NCBI GenBank assembly: GCA_037074705.1
Contig: CM073590.1
Coordinates: forward strand, 180,930,246 to 180,994,245
Source of the DNA: Zhengitettix transpicula
Taxonomy: Eukaryota; Arthropoda; Insecta; Orthoptera; Tetrigidae
Length of the DNA stretch: 64,000 nt
Reading direction: 5' to 3'
Positions within the stretch are counted from its first letter, which is position 1, and each line of letters begins with the position of its first letter. Below the pieces are notes generated by a model. The model worked only from the letters and a program-made list of their open reading frames with translations. It was not told the DNA's origin and did no database searches. Below, piece by piece: positions 13,739 through 25,700 of this stretch. The translations under genes and the position numbers were made by a program.

Positions 13739-16700
13739 CTTAGAATTGCACACACAGAGAAGCATATGTTCAAAGCACGGAGAAGGAAAGACTGAAAATA
13801 TTCAGCCAGTGCGGGACTTGAACACACATATAGTGTTCAGTACGCAGACTCCTGAACCATCTCGAGACTGAGCAGAATACGTGGGTTCAAGTCCTGCCCT
13901 GGCCCGAATATTTTCTGTCTTTCCTTCTTCTAGTGCATCTTGGATAGAAAGTCTATCTCCGAACAAAGAGAATGAAGAAAGCCACTTACTGGATTTCAAT
14001 GACATTATCAAGGAAGATAGAGTAAAATCATTCCATAACAAGCATAACAAAATAATTCATATTATTTTCAGATGCGAAGTGAAAGGGCTCTTCCAACCTG
14101 TACAGCATATGAAGTATGCAGTGTTATACATAAGAGATTTTGGTTCAAGCCAAGAGTAGAAAGATTATGCCGCTGCTCAAATTTGAATCAATGTCCAAGA
14201 GAATGGAATTCTTACCCTCACAATAAGACAATGGCTCTCAATAATCTTTCACAATTAAAGGTCTGTATATCATTCAATTGATGTGTTTCCTTGTGAGTGG
14301 TTAGGATCAGCTTTTAGTAGGTAGGGCTGCTCCTCACAGATAATGACAGGGAAGTGTTGATTGGAAATTCAGCAAAACTTTGCATTATATGCTAACAATC
14401 TATTATAAAAAAAAGGCATGGTTGATTTTGTCAATTTTTGTCCAGTTGGAATGCAATGTCTCATGAAGGGGGTTCAGGTACTTGAAAATTTGACTTTTAT
14501 TTCTGTAGAGCCCTATTGAACCAACTGTTGATGTCATGTAAGTCTGCTACCCTGTCTCTCCTTCCTATCAAAATGTGTTAATTAATTTGACCGTGTCACA
14601 TTTTCCTCAAGTGCTTTATGTATAAAGACAATGAGGATTTTAAATAATTGACATGGTAACTAAAAAGATAGTGGAGGGATGGAAAAAGTTGTGAGGTGAG
14701 CGAGCGAGCAAGGGGGAGATCAACTGGTGTTACAGGACATGAAGCATAGAGTACATAATACAAACTTTAAGAGGAATTAAACTCCTTTTTCAGAATCTAT
14801 GATCATACACTCTTAGTGTTAGTTGTGAGAAGAAATCTATTAATTCCCATAGTAGTAGAATAACATCACTAAAAATATGAATTCAGCATGCCATGTAACC
14901 TGGTGGCCATTTTTCACAATATGTAATCAAGGCCTCTCATTTTCCTATCCCCAATAATTGATACACTGCCTTATAAATATTTGCCACCTACTTTTCCTTT
15001 AATTTAATTTAAAATAATTGAAACAGTAATTATTTTATTTCAGTTCTGTAGCAGCCTCTTCAACCTAGCAGATTGTGACCCTCAAAATATTGCACTTAAT
15101 ATGACAATTAAAGAAGTGGATCCAAATATTGCAGGAAGTACAGTGAACTCAGTCAAAAGAACTAAACACAGATCACTAGTGCTGCAGTGTCATTGTCCTG
15201 AAAGTCACTACTGGAAAATCAGTCGGGTTCCTAACAAACTAAAACAGGATATAGGAAATTCAACTACATTCCGCTGTGTAAATGTATGTAACACTAACAC
15301 TTAGTAACAAAGTTTTTAAATATTAGTACTTTGTTTAATATGTACCTACATATTAAACAAAGTACCAATTCAAGGTTTCAGGCAAATATGATAGTTAAAC
15401 ACAATGATAAAAGAACAGTTATGCTAAAAAATGCATCACAAGAAAAGATAAATAAGAATATGGAGAAATTTTGGTTTCATACTTAAAGGGAAGAAAACCA
15501 AAAAGCTGTCAAAAGTTTACTTAAAGATTTTTAAAGGAAAGTATATGAATGGATTCTGAGCAAAGTAGTTGTAAGAAAACAATATATTAAAGAGGTATTG
15601 GTTAGTAATGTTATTAAAAAAGATTAGATGAAAAATGAAATTCAATATTGATATAAATTCTAATAAGAATGATTAAATTAACTTGAACAAATAACGAAGC
15701 CTAAAAATATAATTAATAAATAAATAATAATTCTTCAAAGAAATTAGCTTTGGATGGCAAAAATAAATTTCCAAATATACATTTTAAATATAAATAAAAT
15801 ACTAAACACAGAGAGAGTGAAATTTATTTAATCTATCAAGAATAGAATATTTAAAGTAAACATAATTGTAACTTCCAGACCTTTAAAGTTATTTTTAATA
15901 TTTCTCTGCAGTGGAAAGCTAAAAAATATCAACAGAAACCAAGGTGTCTAATATAACATGACAGCTTGGTTCACCCACCAAATCACAAATTTGAACCCTT
16001 GGACAGTCCATAGACAATTATGATAAATAAGAGATTGCAGAAATATCACATCTTATGTTATCAGAATAGAAAATATATAACTGAAATAACAACTACTGCT
16101 AAATAAATTGTCAATCTTCTAGTAGACTGGATAATGCCAGTAATTATTATTTGCAGCAAATGAATTTGAGTTCAGAACTCATGTACTATAGTTACAATTA
16201 CCTTAAGAAATCAAATTGTGTAGTAAATTTGAAAAAAAAATGGAACATTATAGAAATTTACAATCGGAGAGAATTTTAACTATTCATCAGATAAAATGAA
16301 ATTGAATTAGATCACTAGAAAACAATTATAATTAATCTCATTAATTAAGACATACAAAATTATGATAAATCACACTACAATGTCACAATATTATAATTAT
16401 ATAATATGGTATTAAAATATTAATTAATTTATAATTTATCTGTTATTAATTTTGAAAGTGATTTGAAATACCTTATATGTTGCAAAATTTATATACACAC
16501 ACATGAATTTGTTCCTGATGTGTAAAATCCACTACCATATAACAATACATTCAATGTCTTATATCTTTGCCTGTACATAATTATGTTTTATTGATAAAGA
16601 AATTAATTTTAAGCTTACTAATTTTTAAGTCAAATACAACTCATTTCACTGATTTTTTAAACTTATAGATTATATAATAAAAAATAAATAAATTATTCAT

Positions 16701-19700
16701 CATAAAATTCTCTTGCAGTTAAAAAGATGTGAATCAAAAGACTTCTGTGGATATGTGAGAGCTGACACATATTCTTCATACTACAGATGCTCTTGCCCTG
16801 TAGGACATCTGTGCCTAATCACAAATCGCACATTGCATAATGTATCAGAGCTACTATACAATGGGCCTGCCTATCAAGCAAATTGTGAACCATTTTCAAC
16901 AAACTTAACATAAACTCTTGTTTGTACAATAGATTGCAATAAATAAAAATTAACATAATGAAGGGTACCAAATGGTTTCATGAGGAAATTGAGGAAGACA
17001 TAGTTAAACAAAAATTATGAACAGGCTTTTAAATTATTATTGAAAATACATATTAAACAGTTCTAAATGTAACAAAAACAAATCATCAGACTGGTTTAAG
17101 ATCCAATGGAGCATTTTTAACATGCTCTTCTGAACAGTTGAGTATAATAGTTCACAAATATGAAAATTATCTAGGTGATGACATCAACTTTATTATTTAG
17201 GTTAGCCATCCACCTGTTGTCACATTTACAGTCTACTAGTGATCCATCTACCACCTTACTAAAATTAAAATGTGACAAGGTAAAATTAAATAACACATTT
17301 GTCAGGAAAGAGAAACAAGAGTAGCAGACTTACCTGAAATCAACAGTTGGTCCAGTCGGGGCGCGGGCGGTGTATGTGTGTATGTATTATTCTGTAATTA
17401 TTCCATTGTCTTTGCCTTTCCTCGAAAGGAGAGAGTTGTTGGGTGTCGATTGTTACTGTCTAACGGCTGGTGCGCCACAATTTGAATTTGTTAATTCAGA
17501 CCTGATTCCCGATAAAGAGGGCTCAGGTCCTTGAAAATTTAAAATTTATTTTCTGCCCAGACCGACTAGACCAACTGTTGATTCAGGTAGGTTGGCTACG
17601 CTGTCTCTCTTTGCTAACCAAATGTGTTATATATACACAATGTAAGGAACTTCAATTTGGTGACAAAGTCACATTGGATCTGGGATAGTGAGGAAAGAAA
17701 GGTAGGAATACACTTTATAAGAAAGCATATGCTCAGACGTAGAATTACATGCAAATAAAAGCCTGGGTACAGATGGAAGGAAGAAGGGAAGACTGAAAAT
17801 ATTCAGTCGTTTAAGGATTCGAACCTGGATCTTCTGCTTAGGGTGCAGATGCTTTAGAAATTGAGCTACAGTGACAATTAGTAAACCTAGCCAATACAGT
17901 GAGTCAGAATTAGGTGGATTATTTGAATGGACAGAGTAAAGCGAGTGAAGAGTTAGGTGCACCCATTAAGGAGTAATTACAATGTTAAGCTGTGAAGGAG
18001 TTGAGTTTCTGTGGAGGTGAGCTACATTTTTTTATCCTGGTAAAGTGTTAGTTGGCCAGTTCATAGAGCAAGGAATTTGTATTTGAAGGAAGTCTAAATT
18101 TTATATTCAATTTATGAAAGCATTGAGGATACAATTGATGTATTTGGGCAGACTATTCCATGTGAAGCTAATGTGAACTCTCCTAAGAACCAGTTTGGAT
18201 GGGAGAGGGCAGTGATATGATTAAGAAGATAAATAGTGAAGTGAAGGTATTATATGTAGATGTTAAGGTCTGAATTAAGGTTGATGACCAAATCAAGGAA
18301 GTTGGGGAGTAGTTCAATATAAAGGCAACTGAATATTTAGTATTAAGGTCTTACCTGTGCTGACTGAATAGAAACACCACGAATAATGGGGAGAAGCTCT
18401 TCTTGAAATCTATTTGGCCACAATATACGTGTCACTAAACCAAAATTTAGAGCCTCACTTGCTGTGACCTTTCGGCAACCATACAGCAGTTCGCTTGTCT
18501 AAAAACATTTTAAAAATCAAACAAGTTTTGTGACCAAACACTGTGTATAAAGTTAAAAATGTATAATTTATTCATACTTATTGAATCAACAATAAAATTA
18601 GTTAAGTCATTCTTAGGATTCCAATGGGGTAAGAGTAGATGTTTCAATTGCTGTCAATATAAGGTAAAGCAGTACTTTATAGCAATGTTACTGACCACTA
18701 TCAACATTCCATGGCATAAGTCTACTATCACTCAGTTGGGAGGCTGAGAATTATCCAGCAAATATGAAAGGGAAACTGTCACATACCTATCAATAAAATT
18801 GATTGCATTGATATATTCAGATAATAAAGATATTTTAAATAGCTTGAAGTCAGAAATTAAATAAACTGTTCATGAATTTGAGGTAACCTACTATTGTAAT
18901 ACTTTAAATTTTTTAATAATGCCCCACATTCAACAAGATGCATATTAATGGTTTCAAAATAAAATAACTTCTTCATACATTGCAGCTATAGTTAATCTAT
19001 TCAGTGTAATAATTCACATGCAAACAAAACCTACTTCAATGTTACATATTTTAAATATGAATATAATAATTATAATAAAACATTTAAATTTCATCACACA
19101 CTAATCACTGCTAATTGCTTTCAGTTTCAAATATATTTCATCTATAAACATTTATTCATTCATTCTCCTTGGTGCTACAGCCCATTTAGGGCCTTGGCCT
19201 ACCAGACTGTCATCTTACATGAAACATCCACATTTAGGAGTGACATATGGTCAACAGTGTGATAAACTTCAATATTGAATGTAATCTTCCTCGAAGTAGA
19301 GAATGAATAAAGTTTTCACAGGCTTCTAACTGAGTTGAAGCCCAAGAAGAATTTATTCAACTTCAATACTGTTACAAAATGCTGAAAGTATGATGTATTC
19401 TAGGGTATTTAGGATTGGCTCGTGGTCAGTGTGATAAACTTCAATACTGTTACAAAATGATGTAAGGAATGAATTATTCAAGTATGTCAGATTCTGCATG
19501 CAGTAATATCACCATAAAGGGGATGAAAAACAAAGGCTTTACCAGAAAATGAAAATCCCAACTACTTTGGTAGGCTATTATGACTTTATTTTAAATGTTT
19601 TTTCTAACATAGTTGATTCCCAGAATATTTTATTAATATGCCCTGAATTTATCATTAAATATTTTTGATTGCTATTAAAGAATGACTTATAATTTTTTAT

Positions 19701-22700
19701 GCAAGTTTTAAAAAAGAAAACAATCTACTTGAACTTACTGCAGAATTTCCAAACATTAATGGAAATGACAAAGTGGCAGCACCCTCAGGTACCTGACCCA
19801 GCTTTGCATATGGAGTGTAGAATGTTGCTTTATCACTAGCTATGACCATATCAAAAAAAGGTAACATTGTAACACCTAAACCAACAGTAGCCCCATTTAC
19901 ACCAGCAACAATTGGTTTGTTGAAATGTGCCAATGTCCTGATGAAATCCCTATAAAAATTAAAAAACAATCAATATGGCAATTGTAGTAATATTTGAAAA
20001 TACACATGTTGTTCAATTGATCTGTTAGATAATTATCAGTATCAAGAAGTAACCAATGCAATCTCTGCATAAAATCTTTATTACATTGGGAGCTTTTGAC
20101 AGATTCTGTCATATTCATCCTATTTAAAACTGAAACATCAATTAGATATCCTGGCTACTTCATTTATGGTTAATATCCACAATTCTAGGACCCCTTTAAA
20201 AAGAATTATGTTATGCTCTCTCTTAATTACGGAGGTATACACCATTCAAGTTTCACTATGTATGACGACCTCACTATCAGTGTCATCATCAATGTTTACA
20301 TTTTCTGTGTGTTCTGACACATGTAGAGTCCCAAGGCAGTTTTTAAAAATATACTTATTATAATAATTTATACATACTGTAACATGATAATGTGACATTG
20401 TGGGATTACTGCCTTTGTCGGCGTCCTCTTGCCGCGCAGCATATTTTTTGGTATTGTTGTGTAGATGGCGCGCACTAATAGTTGTTAAGGTAGTTTCGCA
20501 TAGGACTCATCAGGGGATGGAGCTCCAAACTTTGGAGCGTTAAAAGTATTATGAATTAAGTTAACCTTCGAGAATAATGACCACTCCCTGCAGAAATTTA
20601 CTAATCTCATTGCTCGAGAAAGAAACTACATACAGAAAAATTGTTTTGGTAATTTCAAACTAAAAAATTACCTGGTGCCCTAAATAAATTGTCAAAAGCT
20701 ACAAGGCAACGTGGTCAAAGGTTACATTATGTCATCCAAACTTGTGGGGCCCTAATGAATCTCCTACAGTACATATATTAACACAAGTTATTTAAATTAA
20801 TATTTTATCATAATATTTGCTACATTAATTTCAGTGTCATAAAAATGTTTAAGTGACCAATAACTGTGACCATTGACAAATACCACCAAAGCATCATTTG
20901 ATTTGTGGTGTGGGAATAAGGTCCTGAGTTAACTGCCATTAACAGACGCTATTCAAAGTTTCAGCTTACTTGTGGTCAGGGAGTAAGAATCTGTAGTTTA
21001 TGTGCACATTGTCTACCGTTAACATATGTTATTCAAAGTTTCTATAATTGTAGAGGTGTTTCTTTTATCACATTATCCAAAGTTTTGATTCAAGGTTTCT
21101 GTAACTGTACGAGTGTTTCTTTTACTTATTTTGAGCAAGTTTTGAGTTTTCTTGTTGTTAAAAAACAACATCCATACAAAACTTTCACATTGAAACTCTA
21201 CTATGATGATTAACTAAAAGGGCGGAATATTGTGGGTCAGGACACAAATACTTTTTGGATATTATCTGCAGATAGTGGGGCGTCAAATGATAAAAATTGT
21301 GGAACAGTAAGTATTTTCAAATTCCATGTTATCACAACTAACATTTTTTGGTGTTTTTGGCAGTCATATTTAATAATATATATGACAGAATCTGTCGAAA
21401 GCTCCTCAATGTAATAAATATTTTATACAGAGACTATATTGGTTACTACTTTATATTTTAAATATTATAATATGTTACATAATTGCTTATTTTGAAAAAG
21501 AGAAGCAAATACTATACACATTAGATGATCATGCAGAATTTGTTTCGTGTTGAACACAAAAATCATACAATTCATCAATTGAAGAGAAAAGGATGTAAAT
21601 TACAACTTGACTGGCATCTTCAACACAATTAAATGACTGCAATATTTAAATAATACACTTGGTTCACTATATAAACATTAACATCCCTAATCACAGACAC
21701 TACTAATAATTTTAATAAACGTTAAGGATTTCACATACAGCTACACTTACAAAACTGAAGAAAACATTACCTCCTTTTCTCTGACATCATTCCCATAATT
21801 AATTGCAAACTGCCATAATTTCTACATCAGTCAAACAAAACTTCCCAACAGTATTTTGTCCTGACTGGAACCACTGTTGATTTAACGTATGTAAACTGCT
21901 CCCAGTCTTTCCTATTCAGAAGAGTTATATAATGCCCCTGAAAATTTGACACACTTCCTCCTGTCCTGAATGGCAAGACTGATCTTTAATTTCAAGTTCG
22001 ACACCACCTCCACAGTTCAAAGTTGGCCGCCACATGGGATGTCTTGCCCTTCTCCTGAAGGAGGCTAACACCTATCCTCAAGTTAATTACATATAAACAA
22101 CCAAATGTACAATTGTTTGGTTGACAATAACTTAAATCGCTAATAACAAATTTTTAAGAAAGTCTTTTTAAGGAAGTAAAGTAGGCCAATTAAATAATTA
22201 TTTACTAAATCAAACAAGAAAGATGATGTTCAACCAAACGTCAAATGTAAAATTTATATTAGCAGTACTTTGCTCTTAAATGTTATATATCTGCTATTTC
22301 AGTACTTTATTAATAATAGAGATTTAACTATAGTATACATACTTAATTGCTTGTGAAAACTCTTGAGCTGTTGTCTTTCTACGTTCAGCACTGACATGTA
22401 ATAAACAGTGTAAATCAATTCCTTGGCAAAAAGAACTTCCAGTTGAAGTCAGAAGCACAGCTCGACAAGAATCATCTCGTCGTATTTGATACAACGCATC
22501 ACGAAGTTCTCTGAGAACCTAAAATTTACATTCAAAATTTCATTAATAAAATTATGGAGTGTCTTCAATTATGGAATACATTTTAATATTTATTATTGAT
22601 GTAATATATGTTCTTTACATTATATTAAAGTTAATTAAAGCTAAACTCTTTTATCAAGTTTAATTGTATTTTATCATTAAATTACTAGTTCTGCAAAAGT

Positions 22701-25700
22701 GGTAAAACACAATCTTTCTTTCCTCATGACCATGTTAGATTCGAGTTTATAGATTGACAGTTTTACTGAAAATAACAATGAGTAATAGTGAGGTTTTCTG
22801 ATAACTTCACAAAAATGCTCATATATATATATGATGGTGAAGATTCCGACTGTTACATTTCTTAGATCACCTTGGTCGTAAACTAATAACTTTTTATTTG
22901 CAGGGAGTCTTCATTTTCTCTTATAAAAATTAATAGGTTTCCCTAGTGTAATAGTTGGACAAAGAGTTCTCGGGTTTCCAACCGGGTATCAACGTTAGTT
23001 TTCCACAATGTTTGATGGCTGGCACCAATGTCTTCAGGTGAAGTTCTGAAAAGTCAGGGGTGGTTGCTTGTATGCCATGCCAGCAGATGGAACTGTCCTC
23101 ACCTTCTCTGGAGTCTACTCTCCTCCTTCAGTCAATTGCTTTGAATGTTCTGTCATCTCAAGTGTGAAGTGATGGACAATTGTTTTGTCCATAGATACAA
23201 ATAGATGCAAAAATTAGCTTTATTGATGTGTAACATTGCAAAACACTCATTTGAAACATCCTCAAGACGCTGTTTTTTTGTTACTAGTAGCTCAAATTTC
23301 TCCTGTCCAAATTTTCAGGCTATATGTGATGTACAGAACTTTTTGAAATGCCTAACTTGTCTGCTGGATGGCTCACCTTCAGTCGAAGGACATCCGATCT
23401 TTTTTGTGTAATTTCGTCATGATTTCCAAAATGATCACATCATTTGGTTGCCTTGTTCAAACTCTGGCAATGAATATTTTATTGTTGTAAATGAAGAAGC
23501 AGATTCTCAGAGTACAATCTAGCTCAACTTTGATATTGGTTGAACTGAGTCCTTTCAAATAAAAGTATTGTGTTACATACTGATGACCAATTTTTTTCAT
23601 GTTTACAAATTCACTGAGAGCATTCACTATTGATGACTGACAAACAAGCAAAACACAATGAAATGACTTCAACTTAAGCTTTATAAGGTTGGTACTTAAA
23701 ACCACTTACATTTCTCAAACAACAACCCAGCATCTACATGTGAGGTTGGGCACTTCTGGGACTACCTTCATCGTTAACTACCCTACAACTATTACTTGTT
23801 CAATAATAAATATGACAACTACTTATGAGACTCGTGCAAAAATTACCAAATAATTCTCTTGCAAATTGATCATTTTTCCCAGTTTAAAATACCATTAAAG
23901 GAATTAGTTCATAGTCATATATTCCGATAAAAGAGCTGTGTATAACTTAAACTACATCTGATGTCTACTAGACTGTGCCCAGTTTGAGACACATAATGCT
24001 TAGAAAATGTGACAGAAAGAGTAGGAGTACTGCAACAATACACAAGTGTGTAAGTTACAAAATGTTATATTTTAAAAATAAAACAGCCTTTTAACGTCAG
24101 AAAATGATATGAAACAGAAATAACAGAAAGTTTTTATGCTATATCATTACTCAAATTTTATAGTACATAAATTAATTAAGAATTACAAATTAACTAACAG
24201 AATTATGTAACTTATTTATATTTTGATAGTTAGCTAAATACTCTATAAAAATCCATAATTCACAAAGCAATTAACCTGTAAATTTAATGCATTCTTCATT
24301 TTTGTAGAGGCTGGATTCATAATAATTTGAACAAGACCATCATGCCGACGCATACTGATTTCTCGATAATTAAATGTCCCAGCATTCTGTCTGACACTTG
24401 AACGTTGCTTTTGACTTTCTTCGCCATCTTTCTTCCTCTGTTTCTGGCTATCATTGTCCAAAGATTTCAACAAGTTTGAATAGGCTGAAAATGAATATAA
24501 TGCTGCATTTTTTTTACAATGATTAACATGAAAGCTGTTATGTTACATATTATTTCCATATACAAGTTGCTTTAAAAATTCTAGTGCTTACATATAATTG
24601 TAACATAGTATTTTTTATACACAAATAATACCAATCACAATGACAAGTGTACTGCTAAAATTTTGATCACCATTGAACATGAATTTTCTTTTTGTAATAT
24701 CTGAAATTGGTAGAGAGCTATCCAGAAAATCTATTTTTGTTTCCTAGTCTAAGCAATCAAACCTGTTATAAACAAATATTATGTTCAGCTAAAATCAAGT
24801 TTACATCAGAAGGAATTAAAATGAGGACTTATAAGATAGTTATCTGACATGCAAGCTGAAAATATATTTGCAAAAAAATATAAACTAAAAGTAAATTTCT
24901 GAATTGCACATCTGCCTGTTTACAAGCATGTTTTGTTTTAGACTATTTAAACTGTGACAATCATAAAACAAATTACTGCACTTATAAAGGTAAGCATAAA
25001 TTTGTGTAAATTTGAATATTTTTCTTAGCAAATTGAACTACAATTTTTAGAATCATAGTTAATGGCACACTTAATTCTAATTGACTCTGTAGTGGAACAA
25101 TTTACAAGTACAGATATTCCATTTTACACAGTTAGAAAAACATTTACTTCATAATTTTGCCAAGGTTTTCTGCTATTGCAGTCAGAAATGGTTGTTATGG
25201 ATGATGGAAAATGGAATTATAATTTCTGAACTGACCAACAAATTATGCAACCGTTCAATTTTAATATATTTCATAGCATTTGGGCAATACTTTTCTTTCA
25301 ATATAAGTTGGGGAATATTGTCACATCACAATTTTTCAGAAAAAAAATTGAAGAGAATCACCAAAGCATCACTGCTGTGTTTAAAATTGTTTTCATCTGC
25401 AGCTATTAATCCTAGTTTGCTAATAGGTTGTGATTTTTCAGGAGACACACTGACAAAAGTAAGAGGCTTTAAGAGGATATCTTAAAACTATGGCCACTAC
25501 AACTAAAAATTCTTTTCAAGAGAAACTATATAGATAATTATAATATATTGGAAAACTTACTTGCAGCATTTGGACTTTGTGGTGCTGCCCGAGAACTTTC
25601 TTTTTTTGTTGCTGGCTGGGGTTGAACAAATTCAATAATTTCACAGTCACTGTTTTGAAACGAATTTGAGGGAGTAAAATATGACTTATCTTCTGCTGCA

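Noticed and set aside
13881..14159. 92-residue open frame joining the SINE to exon 2 of the nested gene
   Set aside because: It runs through the SINE and across the acceptor at 14071 in a different frame from the real exon.
17815..17880. tRNA gene on the minus strand
   Set aside because: A and B boxes are good, but the anticodon arm and acceptor stem do not fold, and the body continues as a SINE.
25192..25485. 97-residue plus-strand open frame in intron 1 of the CDYL-like gene
   Set aside because: Composition is that of AT-rich intron, and no motif or splice context supports it.
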